Of a DNA stretch of 64,000 nucleotides, positions 8,339 to 17,346 are shown piece after piece. The position numbers and the translations under genes are program-made. How positions within the stretch are numbered: the stretch's first letter is position 1; each line of letters starts with the position of its first letter. The notes beneath the pieces are model-generated. The model had not been told where the DNA came from. It searched no databases and was given only the letters and a program-made list of their open reading frames with translations. Origin of the DNA: Dysosmobacter segnis (GTDB lineage Bacteria > Bacillota > Clostridia > Oscillospirales > Oscillospiraceae); assembly GCF_014297285.1 (NCBI RefSeq), contig NZ_JACOQI010000012.1, positions 32,376 through 96,375 on the forward strand, written 5' to 3'.

Positions 8339-9139
8339 ATGTTAGCAACCTTTTTTGAATCTATTTCCTGGCCCATGGAGCCGCCACCGGCCTACGGTGC
8401 ATTCCATATTCTGTTTACCCTGATTGGCTTTGCTGTCTGCGGTTTCTCGGCATGGAAGCTGCGGAATGTCAGCGACAAAACAGCATGTCATATCCTGTTT
8501 GCCTGCGGTTTGGTATTGACGCTGTCGGAAGTATTTAAGCAATTCTTCTGCTACTATGTGATCGCGGACGGCACCTATCACTGGGGCGAGTTCCCATTCC
8601 AGTTGTGCAGCATCCCAATGTATCTGTGCCTGATTGTTCCTTGGTTGAAGCTGGGAAAACTGCGTCGGGCATTGTATAGCTTCATGGTGCTGTATAATCT
8701 CTTGGGAGGAGCCATTGCCTTTACCGAGCCGTCCGGCCTGCTTCATGGCCACCTGTTCCTTACCGCCCACTCTTGCGTGTGGCACATGCTGTTGGTGTTT
8801 GTGGGACTGTTCCTCTGCGTGTCCAAGCGAGGCGGCAACCAGAAGAGCGACTATGCTTCTGCGACTTGGATCTTCACCCTTCTCTGCGGCGTGGCCTTTG
8901 CCCTGAACTGCATCGTGCAGTTTGGAATCGGCAGAGATATGAATATGTTCTTCGTTGGCCCTGGTAATTCTCCCATCATTGTGTTCAAACAGTTCTCCGA
9001 ATGGTTCGGTTGGTATGTCAACACACCCATTTACATATTCGCAGTATGTCTGGGAGCCTATCTGCTGTTCGTCTTGATCTACTGGCTGCATAACAAGGAA
9101 CTGCCGAGCCGCAGGAAGCGACTGCAATCAAAGGTATGA
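8339..9139 (+). CDS. YwaF-like (TIGR02206) integral membrane protein
   Basis: 266 residues, almost wholly hydrophobic, with about seven membrane spans. The conserved features of the YwaF/TIGR02206 family are present: E in LSEVFKQFFCYY, the HWGEFPFQLCSIPMYLCL block at about 82-99, and GWYVNTPIY near the end. The function of the family is not established. It begins 54 bases after the kinase and is followed by a strong terminator, so it probably ends the two-component operon. Such genes often sit beside sensor kinases in Firmicutes, suggesting an envelope task. Confidence 0.82.
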   Translation: MLATFFESISWPMEPPPAYGAFHILFTLIGFAVCGFSAWKLRNVSDKTACHILFACGLVLTLSEVFKQFFCYYVIADGTYHWGEFPFQLCSIPMYLCLIVPWLKLGKLRRALYSFMVLYNLLGGAIAFTEPSGLLHGHLFLTAHSCVWHMLLVFVGLFLCVSKRGGNQKSDYASATWIFTLLCGVAFALNCIVQFGIGRDMNMFFVGPGNSPIIVFKQFSEWFGWYVNTPIYIFAVCLGAYLLFVLIYWLHNKELPSRRKRLQSKV

Positions 9140-9147
9140 GAAACAAG

Positions 9148-9184
9148 AAAGTGCGTCGGACAACCGGCGCACTTTCACTTTTGA
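9148..9184 (+). terminator. Terminator after the YwaF-like gene
   Basis: Arms AAAGTGCGTCGG and CCGGCGCACTTT pair at 11 of 12 positions over a four-base loop, followed by CACTTTTG. It separates the two-component operon from the second BlaI/M56 module. Confidence 0.82.
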
Positions 9185-9212
9185 AGCTTTTATGAACATT
9201 GGCTCTGCCATA

Positions 9213-9263
9213 TTGACTTTTCGTGTTACAAGCTGTAGTATATAAGTGGCGCTACAAGCTGTA
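9213..9263 (+). promoter_or_regulatory. Promoter with twin operators of second BlaI module
   Basis: TACAAGCTGTA occurs twice, at 9227-9237 and 9253-9263, 26 bases apart. The outer flanks make the pair a larger inverted repeat (GTGTTACA ... TGTAACAC). TTGACT (9213) with TAGTAT (9236, spacing 17) or TATAAG (9241, spacing 22) forms the promoter, as in the first module. The operator word differs from the GTCTAC/GTAGAC of the first module. Confidence 0.75.
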
Positions 9264-9281
9264 ACACGGAGGTGCGCTTTA

Positions 9282-9641
9282 ATGTCTGATTTGAAAATGG
9301 GAACTGCCGAGGCCCGGTTTGCCGATATTATCTGGGAACGGGAGCCGATCACATCCGGTCAAATGGCCAAGATCGGCGCAGAAGAATTTAACTGGAAGAA
9401 AAGCACTTCTCACACTGTTTTGCGACGCCTGTGTGAGCGTGGCTTGTTTAAGAATGAAGATGGCACTGTTACTTCGCTGATCTCACGGGAGGAATACTAC
9501 GCCCGACATAGTGAGCAGTATGTGGAGGAAACCTTTGGTGGTTCTCTGCCTGCGTTCCTCGCTGCATTCGGGACACGGAAAAAACTCACTGACCAGGAGA
9601 TCGACGAGCTGCAGAAGGTCATTGATGGAATGAGGAGGTGA
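9282..9641 (+). CDS. BlaI/MecI family repressor (second module)
   Basis: 119 residues from the ATG at 9282 (reading MSDLKMG), placed eight bases after a CGGAGG ribosome site; an in-frame upstream start would run through the operators. The winged helix has FADIIWEREPITSGQMAK and the recognition region WKKSTSHTVLRRLCERG, then dimer helices with the same EETFGGSLPAFLAAF pattern as the first module, so the two are paralogues. The M56 receptor gene starts four bases later. Expected to repress the module through the twin TACA/TGTA operators. Confidence 0.9.
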   Translation: MSDLKMGTAEARFADIIWEREPITSGQMAKIGAEEFNWKKSTSHTVLRRLCERGLFKNEDGTVTSLISREEYYARHSEQYVEETFGGSLPAFLAAFGTRKKLTDQEIDELQKVIDGMRR

Positions 9642-9645
9642 CCCT

Positions 9646-10554
9646 ATGTTCTTTTATACATTCATGCCCAAGCTATTCAACATGAGCCTGACGGCAAGCG
9701 TGGCTATTGTATTTGTAATCCTGCTGCGCCTTCTTCTGAAAAAAGCACCCAAGGTCATTTCCTATGCGCTGTGGGGCGTGGTCCTGTTTCGTCTCCTGTG
9801 TCCGGTGTCGATTGGTTCAAGCTTTTCCGTTTACAATCTTTTCGATGCCCCAGCCCAAGAGTCTGGAACAATTACCAGCGTCATCGAATATGTGCCGAGC
9901 AACATTGTTCACACAGAGTATCCCTCTGTTGCGCGGCCTGTTCCGGGCATCAGTGATGCGATCAACGAGGCATTACCGCAAGGACGGGAACAGTTGGTTG
10001 CCGACCCGCTCGAAGCTCCAATGTCCATTGCTACCTATGTTTGGATGATTGGCGTGTTGGTCATGGTAATCTACAGTATTGTCTCCTACATCCGGCTGCG
10101 GCGTAAACTGTCGGTGGTTGTTCCTCTTCGAGACAATATATTCATCGCAGACGATATCAAGTCTCCCTTTGTGGTCGGCCTGTTCCGTCCGAAAATCTAT
10201 CTACCCTGCAATTTGAGCGACAAGGAGCAGGAGTATATCATCCTCCATGAGCAGCACCACATCAAACGACTCGACCATGTTATGAAAGCACTGGCGTTTT
10301 TTGCTTTGGCCATTCATTGGTTCAACCCTCTTGTCTGGGCAGCGTTTATACTGGCAAGCAAGGATATGGAAATGAGCTGCGACGAAGCCGTAATCCACAA
10401 AGTCGGCGGCGATGTTCGTGCGGACTATTCTGCTTCGCTTCTGACTCTGGCCACCGGGCGGCGTATCATCGCCGGTACTCCTCTGGCCTTTGGCGAGGGT
10501 GACACCAAGGGACGCATCAACAACTCCTTCTTAACTTACTCGCAAACACTGTGA
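9646..10554 (+). pseudogene. M56 receptor protease, truncated after the protease domain
   Basis: 302 residues. Membrane helices at about 14-30, 37-55 and 125-148, protease motif HEQHH at 201-205, and the conserved IHWFNPLVWAA and MSCDEAVI blocks match the first module. Similarity ends at GDTKGRI; the next ten residues (NNSFLTYSQTL) are unrelated and the frame stops, whereas the homologue at 2677 goes on with a further helix and a sensor domain of some 500 residues. The 3' part has been lost by a deletion or insertion at about 10525-10535. The catalytic core may still be made, but without a sensor it is probably not a working receptor. Confidence 0.75.
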
Positions 10555-10607
10555 CAGCAAGAGGTCGCATATTGCCCTGATAACATTTTGCCGCCCCTAT
10601 ATCTTGC

Positions 10608-11108
10608 CTATGGTTCATCCCCCACCCGCTTTTGAAAGAGAGACAAGCCCAAAAAGCAGAGTGCAGAGAAGGCGATGCCGCAAAGAATGTATATCCAGTT
10701 AAAGAACAGCAGATTGACTGCATACCGCATGGGCATCCGTGTAAAGAGCACCGCATACGGCTCAATCGTTCCAATTGCCTCCATGACTGCCGTGACACGG
10801 AACGGACTGACCCCGCATAGATACGCTCCGAGGAAATACAGCGTCAGCTTCTCGACAATAGCCGGGAGCAGAATACCAAGCGCGTAAAACAGCGGTTCCC
10901 GATTCTTGCAGCACCTCCATAGATACAGCGCCCCAAAGCAGTACGGCAGCAGCGCAAGGCAGATGCCCTGAGCGGTCAGGTGCAGCTGCAGCCCGAATAC
11001 AAGAAAGACCATACGGATCAAAAGGTATCCGCCGAGAATGATCAGCCAGCAGATCGGCAGGGATTTCAAGTTGAGTTTCCCATGTGCGGTTGCTTCATTG
11101 TTGTGCAT
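10608..11108 (-). CDS. Hypothetical membrane protein
   Basis: 166 residues with about four or five hydrophobic spans (roughly 19-42, 46-64, 72-96, 104-125 and 132-155) and a basic C terminus. No family recognised. It starts 14 bases after the ABC permease gene in the same direction and is the last gene of the minus-strand group, close to the truncated M56 gene that converges on it. A role as accessory to the Bce-like transporter is only an inference from position. Confidence 0.6.
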   Translation of the reverse strand: MHNNEATAHGKLNLKSLPICWLIILGGYLLIRMVFLVFGLQLHLTAQGICLALLPYCFGALYLWRCCKNREPLFYALGILLPAIVEKLTLYFLGAYLCGVSPFRVTAVMEAIGTIEPYAVLFTRMPMRYAVNLLFFNWIYILCGIAFSALCFLGLSLFQKRVGDEP

Positions 11109-11121
11109 ATTCTTTTCCTCC

Positions 11122-13848
11122 TTACAGATTCTCGTTTTTCAAGGCGTCGATGGGATTGTCCTTTTTCGCTTTCCTCATTGCGTATATCATGGTGGCGAAT
11201 ACGACCAGAAATACGCTCAGTACGGCGATGCCGATGGCCGCCCACGGCAGATGGAAGAAGGTTTCATAGGCCGTTGTGACTGCGCGGTAGATGAGATATG
11301 TAATGCCGCAGGACACCGGCAAGCCGAGAAGCAGTGCCTTGGAGCCGTACAGCAGGCACTCGCAGTTCATCATCCTGCGAAAGCCCTTTTGCGTCATGCC
11401 CACCGATTTCAGCATGGCAAACTCCCGGCGGCGCAGGCTGATATTCGTGGAGATCGTGTTGAACACATTGGCCGCGGCAATCAGGGAGATCAGCACGATA
11501 AAGCCGTAGGCGAATACCCGGACAATGGTCACAACATTCCGGTTTGTCTCGGCGTTTGCGGCATAGTCGAAGAGCTGCCGGCTGCTGAGACCGTTTTCCG
11601 TCAGCACGGGTGCCAGATTTTCAAAGCTTGCGGTGTGATTGCTCGAGGTAAGGAAATACTCTGTATTACGGAATTGATTCAGCGCCGCCTCGGGAACCAC
11701 ACTCTCCAGCATGCTGTACGGATAGATCATATTGATGGCCACCGGCGTGCTGCGGCTGACAAAGAACGGAGCCTCCTCAATGGTTTTTTCGGACCGCAGC
11801 GTGTATTTTGCAAAGGATTCCTCATAGGGCAGCTCGATGATGTCGTTCTCATTGTCTCTGTTTTGATAGAGGACGACCTTATTGCCGTTCTCATCGATCC
11901 GGCTGTCTTTTCTGTAATATCCGTCGATCTCTACATAGTAAAGACCCTCGATCACGCACCCATCGCCCTTGAGCGTGTCCAGCGTGACATACTTCTCAAG
12001 CCGGCGGTCAAGCTCAATGTTGCGATCCAGGGCAATGCCCAGGGGGTTGTCCCGGTCATAGTAATCCGCTTCCTTCAGGTTGTACTTTTCCAGTAACCTG
12101 TTGAACTCGGCGTCCGCAACGAAGTACAGATAACCGGAGATGCTGAGATTCTTCGGCGCTGCGTCCTCACGCTCCATGCCGAAGTCGGCAAAACGGTCGG
12201 CAAACATTGCCGTGACATATTCGCGGGAGATATCGCCCTGCAAAAACTGCTTCTTGGTATAGGTACCGCCAGTGACATTCTGCTCGGAGAAAAGCAGTTC
12301 CAGAAGCGCATCGGGTGTCATGGCGGAGGAAGCGTCTGACTCCGCTGCGTAGATCAGGTCGAACTGATCGGAGGCCAGCCCTCCCTCGGCGGATTCCATC
12401 ATGTAGTCGGTGAAGGCCGCCGCAGAAACAAAGAGGACGATGCTCATAAAGAGGCTGACGACGGTGGTTCTGTATTTTTTCCGGTTGCGCTTATAGTGCT
12501 TGCCGGCAAGGACGCCGGGGAGTCCGAACAGCTTGTAGGCGAGCTTCGAGGTTCGGACGGGTCTGCCGCTTACCTTGATGTCCATGCTCTGGCGGATCGC
12601 CTCCACGGCGGAAACTCTGGTTGCCCTTTTTGAGGGAATCCATGCCGAGATCAGAACCGTGACAAGTGCAATGACCGCAGCAATGACGACAGCCTGCCAC
12701 GAAACACAGAGCCGCATGGGAATGTCCACACGGACAATGGAGAAAAATTTATCTCCGATCAGGAGGAGCGTTATGCCGATACCACCGATACCCACCAGAA
12801 TGCCCAGTGGGATGCCGACAATGCTGACCGCCAGCGCCTCAAACAGCACCATTCTTCGAAGCTGCTTTCTGGTGGCGCCCACCGAGGACAGCAGGCCGAA
12901 TTGCCTTGTCCGCTCCGAAACAGAAATGGAAAATGCGTTATAGATGAGCGATACAGAGCCGAACACGATCAGCGCGATGATGATGGCGGCAAGACTGTAA
13001 AACGCGGTAAGGAAGGAATCGAACGGAGCCGTGCCGGAATACAGCAGGACCTTTGTATTGTAGGCATAGCGATACTCTTGCGTATAGCCCATTTCCTTCA
13101 TGAAGTCATACACCCCGGCGGGCTTGTGCAGCTTGAAATAACAATGAATCGGAGACTGATCGGCGGATTTGGTGTCCGCTGCCGTAAGCGCTGTGTACCC
13201 GGGCGCGGAATAGTCCTCAAAGGTAGGCCTTTCATAGATACCGACCACCGTGTAGGTTCTTGGTTCGGTGTTTTCGAGCCTTTCGCCGCTCATGATCTCC
13301 ACCTGCGTTTCGCTGTCATAGGTGTATACGGGCGTGTCCTGTCCCAGCCTCCGGCCGTCAAGTGTCCTGTCCCCCACGTCAAGCGTGACGGTGTCGCCGA
13401 GCTTATAATTCACCTTGCCGTTTGATGTCAGGTGCTCCGGCAGAATAATTTCCGTGGAGTCCTTCGGCAGCGTACCTAAAATGAGATGCACCGGCATTGT
13501 CTTAAAATAGCCGGAGGCCACATCGCCGCCAAGCACATACAGATAGGGCTTGCGCTCGTTGGCGCTGTCGATCTTCGCGTAACCCAGAACCTGCGCGTAG
13601 GCTGTGGAGGAAACCCTGTCGGAATTGCGGATGTCCTCATAGTCCTTATATGCGGCGTCATAAACCGCTCCGTACCAGTCCCCGTCGATGTGGATCGCAC
13701 AACGCAGCACGAAATTCTGCATACTGGAGACAAGGGTCGTGGACGCGCAGATCATCGCCGCCGAGAGCATAATGCCGATGATCGTGACGATGGTTCTCGT
13801 CCTGTTTTTCTTCAGGCTCTCTAATGTTACCTTGTTGAAAACATTCAT
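11122..13848 (-). CDS. FtsX-type ABC transporter permease
   Basis: 908 residues with the layout of the MacB/FtsX permease superfamily: helix at about 17-38, a large outside domain to about 280, three helices around 285-400 with the FtsX block ERTRQFGLLSSVGATRKQ, a further helix near 455, a second outside domain (about 480-770), and three C-terminal helices with RRREFAMLKSVGMTQKGFRR. It overlaps the ATPase gene by four bases. Such two-domain permeases in Firmicutes often move antimicrobial peptides or lipids and report on them to a neighbouring kinase. The kinase and regulator immediately upstream fit a Bce-like detoxification module. Confidence 0.88.
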   Translation of the reverse strand: MNVFNKVTLESLKKNRTRTIVTIIGIMLSAAMICASTTLVSSMQNFVLRCAIHIDGDWYGAVYDAAYKDYEDIRNSDRVSSTAYAQVLGYAKIDSANERKPYLYVLGGDVASGYFKTMPVHLILGTLPKDSTEIILPEHLTSNGKVNYKLGDTVTLDVGDRTLDGRRLGQDTPVYTYDSETQVEIMSGERLENTEPRTYTVVGIYERPTFEDYSAPGYTALTAADTKSADQSPIHCYFKLHKPAGVYDFMKEMGYTQEYRYAYNTKVLLYSGTAPFDSFLTAFYSLAAIIIALIVFGSVSLIYNAFSISVSERTRQFGLLSSVGATRKQLRRMVLFEALAVSIVGIPLGILVGIGGIGITLLLIGDKFFSIVRVDIPMRLCVSWQAVVIAAVIALVTVLISAWIPSKRATRVSAVEAIRQSMDIKVSGRPVRTSKLAYKLFGLPGVLAGKHYKRNRKKYRTTVVSLFMSIVLFVSAAAFTDYMMESAEGGLASDQFDLIYAAESDASSAMTPDALLELLFSEQNVTGGTYTKKQFLQGDISREYVTAMFADRFADFGMEREDAAPKNLSISGYLYFVADAEFNRLLEKYNLKEADYYDRDNPLGIALDRNIELDRRLEKYVTLDTLKGDGCVIEGLYYVEIDGYYRKDSRIDENGNKVVLYQNRDNENDIIELPYEESFAKYTLRSEKTIEEAPFFVSRSTPVAINMIYPYSMLESVVPEAALNQFRNTEYFLTSSNHTASFENLAPVLTENGLSSRQLFDYAANAETNRNVVTIVRVFAYGFIVLISLIAAANVFNTISTNISLRRREFAMLKSVGMTQKGFRRMMNCECLLYGSKALLLGLPVSCGITYLIYRAVTTAYETFFHLPWAAIGIAVLSVFLVVFATMIYAMRKAKKDNPIDALKNENL

Positions 13849-14528
13849 CTGCGGATCACCTCGTCTCTGGTGATTTTCCCGTCCTCAATGGAAAGGATTC
13901 GATCCGCCTGCAGTGCGATGCTCTCGTCGTGGGTGATGACAAGGAGGGTCTGCCCGTATTTTTCGTTGGAAACCTTCAGCAGTTCCACGATCTCCCGGCT
14001 GCTTTTGGAGTCAAGATTTCCGGTGGGCTCATCGGCAAGCACCACCGCAGGCGCATTCATCAGAGCCCGGCCGATGGACACCCGCTGCTGCTGGCCGCCG
14101 GAGAGCTGGTTCGGCAGGTGGTTCTCCCGGCCGGTAAGCTTCAGAGTGGTCATCAGCTCAGCCAGTCGATTTTGATTGACCTTCTGCCCGTCCATCAAGA
14201 CAGGGAGAGTGATGTTTTCCGTTACATTGAGCACCGGAATGAGATTGTAAAACTGATAGATCAGTCCCACCTGACGGCGGCGGAAGATGGCAAGCTGCTC
14301 CTCGTTCTGCGCATACACATCCTTGCCATCCATAAATACCTTGCCGCCCGTAGGCCGGTCTACGCCGCCGAGGATGTGAAGCAGTGTGGATTTGCCCGAG
14401 CCGGAGGGGCCGATCACGGCGACAAACTCCCCCTTCTCCACCGAAAAGGAAACGCCGTCCAGTGCCCGCACCTCGTTCTCGCCCTTGCCATATACCTTTG
14501 TCAGGTTTTCCACTCTCAAAATCTCCAT
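13845..14528 (-). CDS. ABC transporter ATP-binding protein (LolD/BceA type)
   Basis: 227 residues. Walker A GPSGSGKST at 40-48, Q-loop IYQFYNLIPVLNV, signature LSGGQQQRVSIGRAL, Walker B VVLADEPTGNLDS and H-loop VITHDESIA are all intact. The Q-loop wording and short length place it in the MacB/LolD/BceA group that energises FtsX-type permeases. It overlaps the permease gene by four bases and lies 109 bases downstream of the kinase gene. It would power the permease at 11122-13848. Confidence 0.93.
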   Translation of the reverse strand: MEILRVENLTKVYGKGENEVRALDGVSFSVEKGEFVAVIGPSGSGKSTLLHILGGVDRPTGGKVFMDGKDVYAQNEEQLAIFRRRQVGLIYQFYNLIPVLNVTENITLPVLMDGQKVNQNRLAELMTTLKLTGRENHLPNQLSGGQQQRVSIGRALMNAPAVVLADEPTGNLDSKSSREIVELLKVSNEKYGQTLLVITHDESIALQADRILSIEDGKITRDEVIRR

Positions 14529-14637
14529 ATCGGGATACTCCTTTCACTTTTTACATCCCCATTCTATTTTGTCAAGGTGACACGGCGGTGACTTTCAGGT
14601 GACGGATCCGTCACTTCATAAAAAAGGGAGCCGCCGG

Positions 14638-15642
14638 TCAGACGGTTCCCTTATAAAATCGGATGGTGAACATGGCTCCTGCGGGCTTGCGGTTCTCTGC
14701 CTTTACGGTTCCCCCCTGACCGGTTATGATCATGCGCGACAGCGCAAGCCCGATCCCAAAGCTTTTGCCGTCGGAATCCTTGCCCTTATAGAAGCGCTCA
14801 AAGATATGCGGCAGATCCTCCGGAGAAATGCCCGTGCCGTTGTCCTTAATTATAATTTCAGAATACAGGGCGTTTTCGGCTGCGTCAATTTCGATCCTGC
14901 CCCCCTCTGGGGTGTGTTCCATGCAGTTCTTCACGATATTGCCGATGGCTTCGCTCGTCCACGAGAGATCTCCCCGGAAAGCCCCGTCCGCATGGATGAG
15001 CAGCGCCTGCCCGCGCAGCTCCATGGGAATGAGCAGGGTCACACAGGACTTTTTGAGCAGCTCCTCCAGACTGACCTGCTCCTGCTTGAACTGCACCGTG
15101 CCGGCGTCCAGCCGTGAGATCTTCAGAAGTGTGGTGATCAGCCAGTCGATGCGGGAGAGCAGCTCGTAGAGCTCATGGATAAGCTGCTGCCTGCGCGCGT
15201 CGGTCAGCTTCGGCTCCGACAGCAGTCCAATCAGCAGATTGATAGAGGTCAGGGGCGTGCGGATCTGGTGAGAGATGTCCGCGATGGAATCGGCAAGATA
15301 TGCCTTTTCCCTTGTCAGCGTTTGCTGCTGCTCACGCAGGCGTATGGTCATCTTATAGATCTCACTGTGGAGGATGCTCAGCTCACCCTCTGAATAGCTG
15401 TCAAAATCGATCGAACTGTCGCCGTGCAGAACCTGATTGATATCATCCGCAAGGGAAGAAATCCTCTGATACCTCTTATAAGTGCTGATGCAGAAGGCCA
15501 GCATGAGGAGCAGAGAAAGCCCTGCGGCTGTCAGCCCGGCGCGAATGTCGAAGAAAAAGCAGACGGCGCAGGCGGCTGCGGAGAGCAGTAGCTGCCACAG
15601 CAGTGCCTTTCGCACCTCTTTGTTTTTCAGCAGCTTGATCAT
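14638..15642 (-). CDS. Intramembrane-sensing histidine kinase (BceS-like)
   Basis: 334 residues. Two helices at about 13-31 and 35-54 are joined by only a few residues, the mark of kinases that sense through a partner transporter and not through an outside domain. HisKA motif DISHQIRTPLTS with H125, N-box NIVKNCMEHTPEGG, DNGTGI and GKSFGIGLALSR are complete. It overlaps the response regulator gene by four bases, and the transporter genes follow 109 bases later. Expected to sense transport activity and phosphorylate the regulator, which in turn would raise transporter expression. Confidence 0.92.
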   Translation of the reverse strand: MIKLLKNKEVRKALLWQLLLSAAACAVCFFFDIRAGLTAAGLSLLLMLAFCISTYKRYQRISSLADDINQVLHGDSSIDFDSYSEGELSILHSEIYKMTIRLREQQQTLTREKAYLADSIADISHQIRTPLTSINLLIGLLSEPKLTDARRQQLIHELYELLSRIDWLITTLLKISRLDAGTVQFKQEQVSLEELLKKSCVTLLIPMELRGQALLIHADGAFRGDLSWTSEAIGNIVKNCMEHTPEGGRIEIDAAENALYSEIIIKDNGTGISPEDLPHIFERFYKGKDSDGKSFGIGLALSRMIITGQGGTVKAENRKPAGAMFTIRFYKGTV

Positions 15643-16310
15643 GCGTCCACCTTATATCCTGTCCCGCGAACCGTCAGAATGATCTTCGGGTCGGCAGGGT
15701 CGTCCTCAATCTTCTCCCGCAGCCGCTTGATGTACACCGTCAGCGTATTGTCATTGACATACTCGCCGGCAACATCCCAGATGGCGTCAAGAAGCCTCTC
15801 ACGGGTAAGCACGATTCCCCGATTGTTGATGAAAAACAGCAGAAGCCGGTATTCCAGTGCTGAGAGGAACAGGTCCCTGCTGTTCTTCACCGCCGTGCCC
15901 TTTTCGGTGTCCACCACCACATCACCGAGCTTCACCGTTTTGCCCATGCTGCCGGTGAGTCGGAGCACATTTCGGATGCGGGAGATAAGCTCTCGTGGGC
16001 GAAACGGCTTTGGAATGTAATCGTCGGCGCCCAGGTCGAAGCCCGTAACGGTGCTGAACTCGTCGCCGGACGCGGTAAGGAAAATAACGGGGACATCAAA
16101 CTCGGCCTTGATCGCTCTGCACGCCGCGAAGCCATTGCCCTCCGCCAGAGACACATCCAGCAGCACAAGATCCGCCTTTTCCTCCGCAAGCAGCTTCATG
16201 GCCGCCGCCTGCCCGGATACACTTCGCACAAGATACCCTTCGCTGTTCAGATATTCGCTCAAGCTCGCAACGATAATTTTATCGTCTTCTACCAATAGTA
16301 TCTTTATCAT
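15639..16310 (-). CDS. OmpR family response regulator (BceR-like)
   Basis: 223 residues. Receiver with D9/D10, phosphorylation site D52 in LLDVSLAEGNG, T80-region FLTASG and K in PKPFRP, then a winged helix ending TVRGTGYKV. Partner of the overlapping kinase gene. It is the first gene of the regulator-kinase-ATPase-permease order, typical of Bce-like systems, and lies 30 bases after a hypothetical gene in the same direction, so it may share a transcript with the small upstream genes. Confidence 0.92.
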   Translation of the reverse strand: MIKILLVEDDKIIVASLSEYLNSEGYLVRSVSGQAAAMKLLAEEKADLVLLDVSLAEGNGFAACRAIKAEFDVPVIFLTASGDEFSTVTGFDLGADDYIPKPFRPRELISRIRNVLRLTGSMGKTVKLGDVVVDTEKGTAVKNSRDLFLSALEYRLLLFFINNRGIVLTRERLLDAIWDVAGEYVNDNTLTVYIKRLREKIEDDPADPKIILTVRGTGYKVDA

Positions 16311-16340
16311 AGTCAGTCCTTTATTCTGATTGCCGCGGGA

Positions 16341-16892
16341 TCACAACCACTTCCCGATGAAGCCATATTCCACACGGTTGCCATCGCCCCATTCTGCAAT
16401 CACACGGTAAACAAAGCTGCCGCTTTTCAGATCGAACGCACATCCTCCGTCATACGGAAGAATGTCTGTGATTGTCTCAACCTCACCGCCGTTTTGGGGG
16501 ACGCATTGTATCCGCACTGTATCCGGCTGCACCTCGAAATATAACCAGATTTCGTTTGACTTTCTGTGGGAAATCAGTCCCTCGGCGGCTGCCGTGATCT
16601 CCGGCAGAGAAGTCTCTTCGCCGATCGCAGGCCCGCATCCAATGATGGAGCTCATGGTTCCATCCTCATTCGGTTCCGGGGCCTGCCAGTAGTAGGCGCA
16701 GGGGGAAGCCGTGATTTCATCTGTTTCACCCATTGCCCCAGACATGGCATTCACCTGAAGCTCCGGTATGGTGATTGGGTCGGAGGGCTGTGCCTCCTTA
16801 TACGGCAGATTCATTTTTACTTCAAACTCTACCCAGTTTGCCATCGGCTCGGAATACTCCGTGTCTTCCTCGTACCGGAACTCCGTCTGCAA
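16341..16892 (-). CDS. Hypothetical extracytoplasmic-type protein, likely 5'-truncated
   Basis: 183 residues starting at a TTG with no clear ribosome site. The composition (acidic, strand-rich, FEVQPDTVRIQC, and SGSFVYRVIAEWGDGNRVEYGF at the end) is that of an exported beta-sandwich domain, yet no signal peptide is present. The preceding 70 bases are AT-rich and out of frame with the lipoprotein gene upstream. The simplest reading is that the N terminus was lost, either by frameshift or by deletion between this gene and the upstream lipoprotein. No family recognised. Confidence 0.45.
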   Translation of the reverse strand: MQTEFRYEEDTEYSEPMANWVEFEVKMNLPYKEAQPSDPITIPELQVNAMSGAMGETDEITASPCAYYWQAPEPNEDGTMSSIIGCGPAIGEETSLPEITAAAEGLISHRKSNEIWLYFEVQPDTVRIQCVPQNGGEVETITDILPYDGGCAFDLKSGSFVYRVIAEWGDGNRVEYGFIGKWL

Positions 16893-16937
16893 GCGTTAGC
16901 ATGAATTGTGCTTTAGAAAGTCTTACTTTTTGTTTTT

Positions 16938-16967
16938 CTCTTGAATAGAGATAATTAAATTCAAGAG
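16938..16967. repeat. AT-rich inverted repeat at end of lipoprotein gene
   Basis: Perfect arms CTCTTGAA and TTCAAGAG flank a 14-base AT-only-like centre, inside a patch (about 16900-16965) far richer in A+T than its surroundings. It overlaps the last codons of the lipoprotein gene. No T tract fits a terminator on the minus strand. Could be the scar of a small inserted element. Confidence 0.4.
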
Positions 16968-17311
16968 CGCATTTTCCAGTAGCCGTCCGCGATCGGGGGC
17001 AGCTCCGCATAGGCGGAAAGGCTCTCCAAAAAGCACTCAGCCTTTTCGGAGAAGGGAAAGCGTTCCCATTGCAGGAACGCCTGACGCACGTCCTCCCCAA
17101 TGGTCAGCTTATATAGTGCTATTCCCTCATAAGGAACCCCTTCATAGTTATTGAAGAGTTCCTCAAGCACACAGTCTTTCTTTTCAATGTTCAAGCCAAA
17201 ATCCCGAATAAACTGTGCCTTGGGATTGTCAAGGCGTTTTGACCCACACGACACCAGAAGCATTCCGATACACACGAGAGCCATAACGCATATCAGTTTT
17301 TTCATTTTCAT
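16961..17311 (-). CDS. Putative lipoprotein, possibly C-terminally truncated
   Basis: About 116 residues from ATG 17311 (or 17305). Signal peptide KLICVMALVCIGMLLVSC with a lipobox (LVSC) marks lipid attachment at the cysteine near residue 22. The mature part has KDCVLEELFNNYEGVPYEGIALYKLTIGEDV, ending PPIADGYWKMRS. In related small lipoproteins I recall the GYWK motif being followed by more sequence, so the stop in the AT-rich patch may be premature. It is in line with the Bce-like genes downstream. Confidence 0.55.
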   Translation of the reverse strand: MKMKKLICVMALVCIGMLLVSCGSKRLDNPKAQFIRDFGLNIEKKDCVLEELFNNYEGVPYEGIALYKLTIGEDVRQAFLQWERFPFSEKAECFLESLSAYAELPPIADGYWKMRS

Positions 17312-17346
17312 ATTGACAACCTGTAACAACAAAACCGTTTGGTGGT

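Noticed and set aside
2677..10554. Beta-lactam resistance from the BlaI/BlaR1-like pairs
   Set aside because: No beta-lactamase or penicillin-binding protein gene is in the modules; M56/BlaI pairs in Clostridia often have other targets.
11038..12096. 352-codon open frame on the plus strand inside the ABC permease gene
   Set aside because: Antisense to the FtsX permease; composition is typical of a reverse-frame reading.
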